This document shows positions 16,850 through 25,475 of a DNA stretch of 64,000 nucleotides, piece by piece; positions within the stretch are counted from its first letter, which is position 1, and each line of letters begins with the position of its first letter. This DNA is from Pantoea sp050157905. Its GTDB lineage: Bacteria; Pseudomonadota; Gammaproteobacteria; Enterobacterales; Enterobacteriaceae. Location of the stretch: the NCBI RefSeq assembly GCF_050157905.1, contig NZ_JBKIWZ010000001.1, positions 1 to 64,000 of the forward strand, in the 5' to 3' direction. The translations under genes were made by a program, and so were the position numbers. The notes beneath the pieces are model-generated. The model saw nothing but the letters and a program-made list of their open reading frames with translations. It did no database searches and was not told the DNA's origin.

Positions 16850-17323
16850 ATGTCAATATCGCGTCTTATAATTGCTGCACTCACCACGCTGAGCGTTTCC
16901 AGCCCGCTGTTTGCCGAGCAAATCGGGTCGGTGGATACCGTGTTCAAGATTTTCGGGCCTGATCATAAGATTGTTGTCGAAGCATTCGATGATCCAGACG
17001 TGAAAAATGTAACCTGTTATATCAGTCGGGCAAAAACCGGCGGGATCAAAGGCGGGCTGGGGCTGGCAGAAGATACGTCTGATGCCGCAATTTCCTGTCA
17101 GCAGATTGGGCCGGTCGAGCTGAGCGAGAAAATTGCACAGGGCAAAGCGCAGGGGGAAGTCGTCTTCCGCCAGCGTACCTCGCTGATTTTCAAAAAGCTG
17201 CAGGTTGTGCGCTTTTTCGACCAGAAGCGTAACGCGCTGGTCTATCTGACCTACTCCGATAAGGTGGTCGATGGCTCACCGAAAAATGCGCTCAGCGCCG
17301 TACCGATTATGCCGTGGCACTAA
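16850..17323 (+). CDS. creA: CreA family periplasmic protein
   Basis: 157 residues of unknown function. The signal peptide MSISRLIIAALTTLSVSSP ends at LFAEQIGSVDTVFK. The conserved body includes IFGPDHKIVVEAFDDPDV, VTCYISRAKTGGIKGGLGLAED and SLIFKKLQVVRFFD. The frame has an upstream in-frame start, but the ATG at 16850-16852 gives the clean signal peptide. In E. coli it heads creABCD; here arcA follows directly and creB, creC and creD are absent. Confidence 0.93.
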   Translation: MSISRLIIAALTTLSVSSPLFAEQIGSVDTVFKIFGPDHKIVVEAFDDPDVKNVTCYISRAKTGGIKGGLGLAEDTSDAAISCQQIGPVELSEKIAQGKAQGEVVFRQRTSLIFKKLQVVRFFDQKRNALVYLTYSDKVVDGSPKNALSAVPIMPWH

Positions 17324-17341
17324 GCGGGTCATATTCAGGTT

Positions 17342-17369
17342 AAAAAAAACGCCCGCAGGGGCGTTTTTT
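17342..17369. terminator. Bidirectional terminator between creA and arcA
   Basis: A8-CGCCC-GCAG-GGGCG-T6: a short GC stem flanked by A- and T-runs on both sides, placed between the convergent stop codons of creA and arcA. It should terminate transcription on either strand. Confidence 0.85.
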
Positions 17370-17391
17370 ACTGACGGACTCTGACGGCCGG

Positions 17392-18108
17392 TTACTCCTG
17401 CAGGTCGCCACAGAAGCGATAGCCTTCACCATGAATGGTGGCGATGATCTCTGGCGTGTCCGGCGTCGATTCAAAATGCTTACGGATACGGCGGATGGTG
17501 ACATCGACGGTGCGGTCGTGCGGCTTAAGATCGCGTCCGGTCATTTTCTTCAGCAGATCGGCGCGGGTCTGGATCTTGCCCGGATTTTCGCAGAAGTGCA
17601 GCATGGCGCGGAATTCACTGCGCGGCAGCTTGTAGTGCTCGCCGTTCGGGTTGATGAGTGAGCGGCTGTTGATATCCAGCTCCCAGCCATTGAATTTATA
17701 ACTTTCAACCTGGCGACGCTCTTCACCCGGCATCGCCAGATTCATGGTGCGCGACAGCAGGTTGCGGGCGCGGATCGTCAGCTCACGCGGGTTAAACGGT
17801 TTGGTGATATAGTCATCAGCGCCAATTTCCAGACCAAGAATTTTATCGACTTCGTTGTCACGGCCGGTCAGGAACATCAGTGCGACGTTGGCCTGCTCGC
17901 GCAGTTCTCGGGCCAGCAACAGGCCGTTTTTACCGGGCAGGTTGATGTCCATAATCACCAGGTTAACGTCATTATCGGTCAGCACCTGATGCATTTCAGC
18001 ACCGTCTGTCGCCTCATACACCACATAACCTTCCGCCTCAAAGATGCTTTTGAGGGTATTACGCGTGACCAGTTCGTCTTCAACGATAAGAATGTGCGGG
18101 GTCTGCAT
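17392..18108 (-). CDS. arcA: Aerobic respiration control response regulator ArcA
   Basis: 238 residues. OmpR/PhoB-family regulator, phosphorylated by ArcB when the quinone pool is reduced; it represses aerobic respiratory genes. The receiver domain has the phospho-acceptor Asp54 in VIMDINLPGKNGLL and Lys in YITKPFNPREL. The winged-helix output domain covers about residues 135-235 (LKPHDRTVDVTIRRIRKHFE). It is almost colinear with E. coli ArcA. A long, gene-free upstream region carries an FNR-type box. Confidence 0.98.
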   Translation of the reverse strand: MQTPHILIVEDELVTRNTLKSIFEAEGYVVYEATDGAEMHQVLTDNDVNLVIMDINLPGKNGLLLARELREQANVALMFLTGRDNEVDKILGLEIGADDYITKPFNPRELTIRARNLLSRTMNLAMPGEERRQVESYKFNGWELDINSRSLINPNGEHYKLPRSEFRAMLHFCENPGKIQTRADLLKKMTGRDLKPHDRTVDVTIRRIRKHFESTPDTPEIIATIHGEGYRFCGDLQE

Positions 18109-18718
18109 GTTTAGCTACCTAAAATTTGCCAACAAATTGAAAACAGGGCGTACAGCGGTATGGCGTTCTCCATCATCGAGAGCGGCGGGCTGCGCAGAAC
18201 CGTTGTACGAAATCATCTTTTGATAAACCATCTATCAGCGTCAACAACAGTATTAGCTCAGCCAGTCAGGATGAAAATTGCATGCCCCGGGCGTTAATGA
18301 TAATGGCGCATATCCTAACTGTATTAACAGCAACCTAACAGCACCAACTACAACCGATAAGCATAAAAAAAACGCTTCGTTGACTTATATCAAATGCAAT
18401 TGTAGCACGTTAACACTTTTGTGAAAAACTTCTCTCATATTGCCTGTTTAGCTCACAAAAAGCATCATTTTCATTACATTTTCTGTGCGCGGATGCCAAA
18501 ATGAAACCCGAAGGTAATCACATTCCATCCTGTTGAAGTTAAACAAATTAATAATGTTTTCTTTAATAATCACCTCTTCAGCGATAAAAAGATTCCGGCC
18601 GCGATTTTTTAATGATTTTTAACATCATTAACACTCTGTTTTCTTATTAGCTTCTGGCAACGGAATCATTCACAGCCATGTTAATATGACGTTATGTAAA
18701 TGGACCAATGGAATAAAT
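18109..18718. other. Gene-free divergent control region of arcA and yjtD
   Basis: About 610 AT-rich bases between the divergent arcA and yjtD starts. Apart from the FNR-type box at 18380-18393, I see A/T-runs and no convincing reading frame. E. coli has the small gene yjjY here; no matching product could be recognised. The length suggests several arcA promoters, as in E. coli. Confidence 0.6.
18380..18393 (-). promoter_or_regulatory. FNR-type binding site upstream of arcA
   Basis: TTGAC-TTAT-ATCAA matches the FNR consensus TTGAT-N4-ATCAA at nine of ten defined positions. It lies 272 bp upstream of the arcA ATG. Anaerobic activation of arcA by FNR is known in E. coli, so the same control is likely here. 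Confidence 0.7.
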
Positions 18719-19423
18719 ATGCTTTTTCCCCTGATTCTCGTCTCGCCTGCGCGGCCAGAAAATATCGGCGCTGCAGCGCGTGCCATGAAAACAATGGGAT
18801 TCACCCAACTGCGTATCGTGGCCAGTGATGCCTGGCAGGATCCCGCTGCGCGCCGGGTCGCCCACGGCGCGGGTGACATCCTCGATAATGTGCAGACCTT
18901 CGACACCCTGGCTGACGCATTAGCGGATATCGACTTTTCCGTCGCCACCACGGCGCGCAGCCGGGCAAAGTTTCGCTACTACGCCACACCGCAACAGGTT
19001 GAAACGCAACTGCAGGAGAAACGGCAGTGGGTAAACAGCATGGCGCTGGTGTTTGGCCGTGAGGATAGCGGGCTGACCAATGAAGAGCTGGAGCAGGTCG
19101 ATCTGCTGACCGGCATCCCGATGGCGAATGACTATCCGTCACTCAATCTTGGCCAGGCGGTGATGGTCTACTGCTATCAACTGTCGAAACTCAATCAGGT
19201 CGGGGCTCCGGCCGTCGAAGTCGCCGACGGACAGCAACTGCAGGCGCTGCGTCAGCGTTTCCATCAGCTACTGGCACAACTTGGGGTCAGCGATGATGAA
19301 AAACTGGCAGACTGGATCGATCAGCGGGCAGGGCTGCTGGAACAGCGCGACAGTGCGATGCTGCATCGTCTGCTGCACGATATTGAAAAAAAACTGGCAG
19401 ATAAATCCTCGGCAAAAAGCTGA
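18719..19423 (+). CDS. yjtD: TrmH/SPOUT-family RNA methyltransferase YjtD
   Basis: 234 residues, S-adenosylmethionine-dependent SPOUT methyltransferase related to TrmJ, with an unproven RNA substrate. Motifs are LVSPARPENIGAAARAMKTMG at the N-terminus, ALVFGREDSGLTNEEL in the middle and PSLNLGQAVMVYCYQL forming the trefoil knot. The ATG at 18719-18721 is chosen over an in-frame upstream start because MLFPLILVSPARPENIG fits the family N-terminus. It lies upstream of the thr operon, as in E. coli (old name lasT). Confidence 0.9.
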   Translation: MLFPLILVSPARPENIGAAARAMKTMGFTQLRIVASDAWQDPAARRVAHGAGDILDNVQTFDTLADALADIDFSVATTARSRAKFRYYATPQQVETQLQEKRQWVNSMALVFGREDSGLTNEELEQVDLLTGIPMANDYPSLNLGQAVMVYCYQLSKLNQVGAPAVEVADGQQLQALRQRFHQLLAQLGVSDDEKLADWIDQRAGLLEQRDSAMLHRLLHDIEKKLADKSSAKS

Positions 19424-19537
19424 TTTTATAGCACCAGATCGTACCTGATTTCCTGATGGCAAACGATCAAACACCGTTTCCGGCTTTCACCGGAGGCTGT
19501 GCGCAGTGGCGAAGATCTGTCCGGCGGACAAATCGGG

Positions 19538-19566
19538 TTGACTTAATGTGCGCTTTGCTTTACTTC
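19538..19566 (+). promoter_or_regulatory. Candidate promoter of the thr operon
   Basis: TTGACT (19538-19543) is a good -35 element, with TACTTC (19561-19566) 17 bp downstream as a weak -10. It would start the transcript about 40 nt before thrL. The -10 match is poor, so the exact position is tentative. Confidence 0.4.
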
Positions 19567-19610
19567 TGGGAGCCAGACGGACAGAAAAGACAGACAGAAA
19601 ATAAATCTTA

Positions 19611-19679
19611 ATGCGTAAAATCAGCCTGAACACCACAATTATTACCACCACCATTACCACAGGTAACGGTGCGGGCTGA
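19611..19679 (+). CDS. thrL: thr operon leader peptide ThrL
   Basis: 22-residue leader peptide starting MRKISLNTT and ending TTGNGAG, with seven Thr and four Ile codons clustered in the middle. Ribosome stalling at these codons when threonyl- or isoleucyl-tRNA is scarce prevents formation of the terminator downstream, raising thrABC expression. The end TTGNGAG is the same as I recall for E. coli ThrL (21 residues). It is too short to be found by ordinary gene calling. The stop is 21 bp before the attenuator stem. Confidence 0.93.
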   Translation: MRKISLNTTIITTTITTGNGAG

Positions 19680-19700
19680 CGCATACAGGAAAAACAGAAA

Positions 19701-19735
19701 AAAAGCCCGCACCTGAACAGTGCGGGCTTTTTTTT
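19701..19735 (+). terminator. thr attenuator
   Basis: AAAAGCCCGCAC (19701-19712), loop CTGAACA, GTGCGGGCTTTT continuing into a run of eight T. It is a strong intrinsic terminator between thrL and thrA, the expected attenuator. Confidence 0.93.
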
Positions 19736-19762
19736 CGGCTTAAATTCAGGAGAGTGAATATC

Positions 19763-22225
19763 ATGCGAGTGCTGAAATTCGGCGGAACCTCGGTAGCGAA
19801 TGCGGAGCGGTTTCTTCGCGTTGCTGACATTCTGGAAAGCAATGCGCAACAAGGACAGGTTGCAACCGTGCTCTCTGCGCCAGCAAAGATCACTAACCAT
19901 CTGGTGGCGATGATTGAAAAAACCATCAGTGGTCAGGATGCCTTGCCGAACATCAGCGACGCCGAACGCATTTTCAGCGAGCTGCTGCAGGGCCTGGCTG
20001 AAGCCCAGCCTGGCTTTGAATACGATCAGCTGAAAACCCGCGTCGATCTGGAGTTTGCCCAGCTGAAGCAGGTGCTGCACGGCATCAGCCTGCTGGGTCA
20101 GTGTCCGGACAGCGTGAACGCGGCGATTATCTGTCGCGGCGAAAAGCTGTCGATTGCGATCATGGAGGCTCTGCTGCAGGCGCGCGGCTATGGCGTCAGC
20201 GTGATCGATCCGGTGGAAAAACTGCTGGCGGTTGGCCACTATCTTGAATCTACCGTCGATATTGCTGAATCAACCCGTCGCATTGAGGCGAGCCAGATTC
20301 CACCGCAGAACATGATCCTGATGGCGGGCTTTACGGCCGGTAACGAACGCGGTGAGCTGGTCGTGCTGGGCCGCAATGGCTCTGACTACTCTGCAGCGGT
20401 GCTGGCAGCCTGTCTGCGCGCCGACTGCTGTGAAATCTGGACGGATGTGGATGGCGTCTACACCTGCGATCCGCGTCAGGTGCCGGATGCGCGCCTGCTG
20501 AAGTCGATGTCCTATCAGGAGGCGATGGAGCTCTCCTATTTCGGCGCGAAAGTCTTACATCCCCGTACCATTGCGCCAATTGCACAGTTCCAGATCCCTT
20601 GTCTGATCAAAAATACCGCCAATCCGCAGGCACCCGGCACCTTAATTGGCGCAGAGGGCGGCCAGGATGAGCTCCCGGTGAAAGGCATCACCAACCTGAA
20701 CAACATGGCGATGGTCAATGTCTCCGGCCCGGGTATGAAAGGAATGGTGGGCATGGCGGCCAGAGTCTTTGCTGCGATGTCCCGCACCGGTATCTCTGTC
20801 GTACTGATCACGCAATCCTCTTCTGAATACAGCATCAGTTTCTGCGTCCCGCAGAGCGAGCTGGCGCGGGCGCGTCAGGTGCTGGAGGAGGAGTTCCACC
20901 TGGAGCTGAAAGATGGGCTGCTGGACCCGCTGGATATCATCGAAAACCTGGCGGTGATTTCAGTGGTGGGCGATGGTATGCGGACTCTGCGCGGCATCTC
21001 AGCCAAATTCTTCTCGGCGCTGGCACGCGCCAATATCAACATTGTGGCGATTGCTCAGGGCTCCTCCGAACGCTCTATCTCCGTCGTGGTCAACAATGAT
21101 GAGGTGATCACTGGCGTTCGCGTGGTGCACCAGATGCTGTTTGCCACCGATCAGGTGATCGAGGTGTTCGTGGTCGGTGTGGGCGGCGTGGGCGGCGCAC
21201 TGCTGGATCAGTTGCATCGCCAGCAGGCGTGGCTGAAGCAGAAGCATATTGATCTGCGGGTCTGCGGCATCGCCAACTCACGTGCGCTGTTAACGAACGT
21301 CCACGGCATCGATCTGAGCAACTGGCAGGCGGCATTAGCCGAAGCCAGAGAACCCTTCAATCTGGGCCGCATGGCGCGCCTGGTAAAAGAGTACCATCTG
21401 CTCAATCCGGTGATTGTGGATTGTACCTCCAGTCAGGCAGTTGCCGATCAGTATGCCGATTTTCTCGGCGAAGGCTTCCATGTGGTGACGCCGAACAAAA
21501 AGGCTAATACCTCATCCTGGCATTACTATCAGCAGATGCGCGCCGCCGCCGCTAAATCACGGCGTAAATTTCTCTATGACACTAACGTGGGAGCGGGGCT
21601 GCCGGTGATTGAGAACCTGCAGAACCTGATGAACGCTGGCGATGAGCTGCTGCGCTTCTCCGGTATTCTCTCCGGTTCGCTCTCCTTTATCTTCGGCAAG
21701 CTGGATGAAGGGATGTCGCTGTCGCAGGCGACTCATCTGGCGCGTGAGATGGGCTTCACCGAGCCGGATCCGCGTGACGATCTCGCCGGAACCGATGTGG
21801 CGCGCAAGCTGCTGATTCTGGCACGTGAGGCGGGACATCAGCTGGAGATGAGTGATATTGAGATCGAGCCGCTGCTGCCCGCCAGCCTGACCGACATTCA
21901 GGATGTTGAGGAGTTTATGCAGCGTCTGCCCGAACTGGATAACGCGTTTGCCAGCCGGGTAGCGCAGGCGCAGGAGACGGGCAAAGTCCTGCGCTATGTG
22001 GGCGTGATCGAAGAAGGTGGCATCTGCAAAGTGAAGATCGAGGCTGTTGACGGCAACGATCCGCTCTATAAAGTGAAAAACGGCGAGAACGCGCTGGCGT
22101 TTTACAGCCGCTACTATCAACCGATTCCGCTGGTACTGCGCGGATACGGTGCAGGAAATGATGTCACAGCGGCTGGTGTCTTTGCCGACCTGCTGCGTAC
22201 GCTGTCATGGAAGTTGGGAGTTTAA
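19763..22225 (+). CDS. thrA: Bifunctional aspartokinase I / homoserine dehydrogenase I
   Basis: 820 residues, the same length as E. coli ThrA. It catalyses the first and third steps of threonine synthesis: phosphorylation of aspartate and NADPH-dependent reduction of aspartate semialdehyde. The kinase domain begins MRVLKFGGTSVANAERFL. The ACT regulatory domains lie at about 310-460 (threonine inhibition). The homoserine dehydrogenase starts with the nucleotide fold VFVVGVGGVGGALLDQL near 465. The ATG at 19763-19765 with AGGAGAG upstream is preferred over a GTG three codons earlier. thrB starts 2 bp after its stop. Confidence 0.97.
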   Translation: MRVLKFGGTSVANAERFLRVADILESNAQQGQVATVLSAPAKITNHLVAMIEKTISGQDALPNISDAERIFSELLQGLAEAQPGFEYDQLKTRVDLEFAQLKQVLHGISLLGQCPDSVNAAIICRGEKLSIAIMEALLQARGYGVSVIDPVEKLLAVGHYLESTVDIAESTRRIEASQIPPQNMILMAGFTAGNERGELVVLGRNGSDYSAAVLAACLRADCCEIWTDVDGVYTCDPRQVPDARLLKSMSYQEAMELSYFGAKVLHPRTIAPIAQFQIPCLIKNTANPQAPGTLIGAEGGQDELPVKGITNLNNMAMVNVSGPGMKGMVGMAARVFAAMSRTGISVVLITQSSSEYSISFCVPQSELARARQVLEEEFHLELKDGLLDPLDIIENLAVISVVGDGMRTLRGISAKFFSALARANINIVAIAQGSSERSISVVVNNDEVITGVRVVHQMLFATDQVIEVFVVGVGGVGGALLDQLHRQQAWLKQKHIDLRVCGIANSRALLTNVHGIDLSNWQAALAEAREPFNLGRMARLVKEYHLLNPVIVDCTSSQAVADQYADFLGEGFHVVTPNKKANTSSWHYYQQMRAAAAKSRRKFLYDTNVGAGLPVIENLQNLMNAGDELLRFSGILSGSLSFIFGKLDEGMSLSQATHLAREMGFTEPDPRDDLAGTDVARKLLILAREAGHQLEMSDIEIEPLLPASLTDIQDVEEFMQRLPELDNAFASRVAQAQETGKVLRYVGVIEEGGICKVKIEAVDGNDPLYKVKNGENALAFYSRYYQPIPLVLRGYGAGNDVTAAGVFADLLRTLSWKLGV

Positions 22226-22227
22226 TC

Positions 22228-23157
22228 ATGGTAAAAATTTACGCACCGGCCTCGATTGGTAACGTCAGCGTCGGCTTCGATGTGCTGGGCGCGGCGGTTT
22301 CGCCGGTTGATGGCTCCCTGCTGGGTGACTGCGTTTCGGTTGAAGCGGCCGATCAGTTTTCACTGACCAACGCTGGCCGCTTTGTCAGTAAGCTGCCCGC
22401 CGATCCCCGCGAGAATATCGTCTACCAGTGCTGGCAGCGTTTTTGCGAGGCGGTGGGCAAAGAGATCCCGGTAGCGATGACGCTCGAAAAGAATATGCCT
22501 ATCGGCTCCGGGCTGGGCTCCAGCGCCTGCTCGGTGGTGGCCGGTTTAATGGCGATGAATGAATTCTGCGGAAAGCCGCTCAGCGACAGCGCCCTGCTGA
22601 CGCTGATGGGCGAGCTGGAAGGGCGAATCTCCGGCAGCGTGCATTACGATAATGTGGCTCCGTGCTTCCTGGGGGGCATTCAGCTGATGCTGGAAGAGAA
22701 TGACATTATCAGTCAGGCGGTGCCGGGCTTCGACGACTGGCTGTGGGTGATGGCTTATCCGGGCATTAAGGTTTCGACCGCCGAAGCGCGCGCCATTTTA
22801 CCTGCGCAGTATCGCAAAGAGGATTGCATTAAGCATGGCCGCCTGCTGGCGGGCTTCATTCACGCCTGCCATACGCGTCAGCCTGCGCTGGCCGCTAAAC
22901 TGATGCAGGATGTGATTGCCGAACCGTACCGCACCCGGCTGCTGCCCGGCTTTGCCGCAGCGCGCCAGGCCGCTAAAGAGACTGGCGCGCTGGCATGCGG
23001 GATTTCAGGCTCCGGTCCGACACTTTTCGCCGTTTGCAACCAGATGGAAACGGCACAGCGGATGGCTGACTGGCTGAGCCAGCACTATCTGCAGAACGAT
23101 GAAGGCTTCGTCCATATCTGCCGTCTTGACACGGCTGGCGCACGACAATTGGGATAA
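22228..23157 (+). CDS. thrB: Homoserine kinase
   Basis: 309 residues, GHMP-family kinase that phosphorylates homoserine with ATP. The N-terminal MVKIYAPASIGNVSVGFDVLG and the phosphate loop MPIGSGLGSSACSVVAGLMA are diagnostic. The C-terminal ISGSGPTLFAVC motif closes the active site. The ATG at 22228-22230 lies 2 bp after the thrA stop, and thrC follows 3 bp after its own stop, so the three enzymes are translationally coupled. Confidence 0.97.
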   Translation: MVKIYAPASIGNVSVGFDVLGAAVSPVDGSLLGDCVSVEAADQFSLTNAGRFVSKLPADPRENIVYQCWQRFCEAVGKEIPVAMTLEKNMPIGSGLGSSACSVVAGLMAMNEFCGKPLSDSALLTLMGELEGRISGSVHYDNVAPCFLGGIQLMLEENDIISQAVPGFDDWLWVMAYPGIKVSTAEARAILPAQYRKEDCIKHGRLLAGFIHACHTRQPALAAKLMQDVIAEPYRTRLLPGFAAARQAAKETGALACGISGSGPTLFAVCNQMETAQRMADWLSQHYLQNDEGFVHICRLDTAGARQLG

Positions 23158-23160
23158 CGC

Positions 23161-24444
23161 ATGAAACTCTACAATCTTAAGGATCACAACGAGCAGGTCA
23201 GCTTCGCCCAGGCGGTGAAACAGGGTCTGGGCTCACAGCAGGGTCTGTTCTTTCCGCTGGAACTGCCAGAGTTTGAACTGACCGACATCGACGCGATGCT
23301 GGAGATGGATTTTGTCAGCCGCAGCAGCAAAATCCTCTCGGCGTTTATTTGTGACGAGATCCCGGCCCAGCAGCTGCATGAGCGTGTGAAAGCTGCGTTT
23401 GCCTTTCCGGCACCGGTAAAAGCGGTCAGCGAGGATATCGCCTGTCTGGAGCTGTTCCATGGCCCGACGCTGGCGTTTAAGGATTTCGGCGGCCGTTTTA
23501 TGGCGCAGATGCTGTCATACGTCTCTGGCTCCGATGAGCAGATCACGATTCTGACCGCCACCTCCGGCGATACCGGTGCCGCCGTGGCGCACGCCTTCTA
23601 CGGCATGAAAAACGTGCGCGTCGTCATCCTCTATCCGCAGGGCAAAATCAGTCCGCTGCAGGAGAAACTCTTCTGCACCCTGGGCGGCAATATCGAAACC
23701 ATCGCGATCGACGGCGATTTTGATGCCTGCCAGGCACTGGTGAAACAGGCATTTGATGATGAAGCGCTGAAGCAGGCGATTGGCCTGAACTCAGCGAACT
23801 CCATCAACATCAGCCGCCTGCTGGCGCAGATCTGCTACTACTTTGAAGCGGTTGCCCAGCTTCCGCAGGAAAAACGCAATCAGCTGGTGGTCTCGGTGCC
23901 AAGCGGCAACTTTGGCGATCTGACCGCTGGTCTGCTGGCTAAATCGCTGGGTCTGCCGATCAAGCGTTTTATCGCCGCCACCAACGCCAACGACACGGTG
24001 CCGCGCTTCCTGGGCAACGGCGAGTGGCAGCCTAATCAGACGGTCTCAACGCTGTCGAATGCGATGGATGTCAGCCAGCCGAACAACTGGCCGCGTGTGG
24101 AAGAGCTGTTCCGCCGTAAAACCTGGCGCCTGACCGACCTGGCCTGTGGTGCCGTCTCCGATGAGACGACGCGCGCCGCGATGCGTGAACTGGCTGAAAT
24201 AGGCTATGTGTCTGAGCCGCATGCCGCCATCGCCTGGCGTCTGCTGCGCGATCAGCTGCAGGAAGGGGAGTATGGTCTGTTCCTGGGAACGGCCCATCCG
24301 GCTAAGTTCCGCGAGAGCGTGGAAGCGATTCTGGAGCAGACACTGACGCTGCCGCCGGAATTAGCGGAGCGCGCCGATCTGCCGCTGCTGTCGCATCAGA
24401 TGACGGCGGATTTCGCTGCGCTGCGGGCATTCCTGCTGAAGTAA
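23161..24444 (+). CDS. thrC: Threonine synthase
   Basis: 427 residues (E. coli 428). Pyridoxal-phosphate enzyme that converts O-phosphohomoserine to threonine, the last step of the pathway. The cofactor-binding lysine is Lys107 in HGPTLAFKDFGGRF. The phosphate-binding segment LTATSGDTGAAVAHAF and VSVPSGNFGDLTAGLLA are also present. It is the last gene of the thr operon. A hairpin follows 10 bp after the stop, before convergent yaaA. Confidence 0.97.
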   Translation: MKLYNLKDHNEQVSFAQAVKQGLGSQQGLFFPLELPEFELTDIDAMLEMDFVSRSSKILSAFICDEIPAQQLHERVKAAFAFPAPVKAVSEDIACLELFHGPTLAFKDFGGRFMAQMLSYVSGSDEQITILTATSGDTGAAVAHAFYGMKNVRVVILYPQGKISPLQEKLFCTLGGNIETIAIDGDFDACQALVKQAFDDEALKQAIGLNSANSINISRLLAQICYYFEAVAQLPQEKRNQLVVSVPSGNFGDLTAGLLAKSLGLPIKRFIAATNANDTVPRFLGNGEWQPNQTVSTLSNAMDVSQPNNWPRVEELFRRKTWRLTDLACGAVSDETTRAAMRELAEIGYVSEPHAAIAWRLLRDQLQEGEYGLFLGTAHPAKFRESVEAILEQTLTLPPELAERADLPLLSHQMTADFAALRAFLLK

Positions 24445-24447
24445 TGG

Positions 24448-24478
24448 TAAAAAAGGCTTCCCCGCTGAAGGGAAGCCT
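24448..24478 (-). terminator. Terminator downstream of yaaA
   Basis: On the minus strand AGGCTTCCC-TTCAGCG-GGGAAGCCT is followed by TTTTTTACC. The T-run is only on this side, so it mainly terminates yaaA; the same stem sits just after the thrC stop and may also mark the thr mRNA end. Confidence 0.8.
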
Positions 24479-24492
24479 GGTGCGCGGCGGCG

Positions 24493-25266
24493 TTACTGCT
24501 CCGCGCGCTTAAACACCAGTTCACTGTCGCTGCTGCTGGCGGCATCAAAACGATATCCTTCCAGATCAAACGCTTTGAGCTGCTCCGGCCTGGTCAGCTG
24601 CTGCTGAATCACAAAGCGACTCATTAATCCGCGCGCTTTTTTGGCATAGAAACTGATGACTTTGTAGCTGCCGTTCTTCTCATCGAGGAACACCGGCTTA
24701 ATCATCTGCGCCTGCAGTTTCTTCGGCTTCACCGCCCTGAAATATTCATCCGAGGCAAGATTGATCAGCACCTCATCGCCCTGTTCCGCCAGCGCGGCAT
24801 TCAGCGTTTCAGTAATGATGTCGCCCCAGAAAGTATAGAGATCTTTGCCGGCCGGGTTCGCCAGCCGAATCCCCATCTCCAGACGATAAGGCTGCATTAA
24901 ATCAAGCGGGCGCAGTACGCCATAGAGGCCAGACAGCATGCGCAGATGCTGCTGAGCAAAATCGAAATCGCGATCGCTGAAGGTTTCAGCCTGCAGGCCG
25001 GTGTAGACATCGCCTTTGAACGCCAGAATCGCCTGACGGGCGTTCTGAGGTGAGAAATCGGGCTGCCAGCTGTTAAACCGCTCGGCATTCAGGTGCGCCA
25101 GTTTGTCGCTGATGCTCATTAACGAGGCGATGCTGGCCGGGGACAGATCGCGGGCAATCTCAATCAGCTGTTGTGATTTTTCTAACAGCGCAGGCTGGGT
25201 GTAGCGCGTCGTCGCCAGCGGGCTTTCATAATCCAGCGTCTTGGCCGGAGAGATCACCATCAACAT
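24493..25266 (-). CDS. yaaA: Peroxide stress resistance protein YaaA
   Basis: 257-residue member of the DUF328/UPF0246 family. In E. coli it is induced by OxyR and lowers intracellular unincorporated iron during peroxide stress; the fold binds DNA. Conserved stretches are ISPAKTLDYESP at the start, ILAFKGDVYTGLQAETF, HLRMLSGLYGVLRPLDLM and FYAKKARGLMSRF. The position between thrC and talB is as in E. coli. The frame opens with MLMVISPAK; either of the two Met codons could start it. Confidence 0.94.
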   Translation of the reverse strand: MLMVISPAKTLDYESPLATTRYTQPALLEKSQQLIEIARDLSPASIASLMSISDKLAHLNAERFNSWQPDFSPQNARQAILAFKGDVYTGLQAETFSDRDFDFAQQHLRMLSGLYGVLRPLDLMQPYRLEMGIRLANPAGKDLYTFWGDIITETLNAALAEQGDEVLINLASDEYFRAVKPKKLQAQMIKPVFLDEKNGSYKVISFYAKKARGLMSRFVIQQQLTRPEQLKAFDLEGYRFDAASSSDSELVFKRAEQ

Positions 25267-25475
25267 AGTCGTTTCCTCGATTAATAGCTGGTTTAACAGA
25301 GCATTGGCTGCTTATCAGGGCTGGCAGTGTAGCAAAAAAGCGGTAAAGAATGACGAATCACATCTATTTGTCCGCACTATCGCAAACGGCATTCCCTGAC
25401 CTTGCGCCACCGTTGCTGCGTGATATTATCGCCACAGCCTTTTTTCACACTGACAGTTAACTAAGAGAAAAGAAC

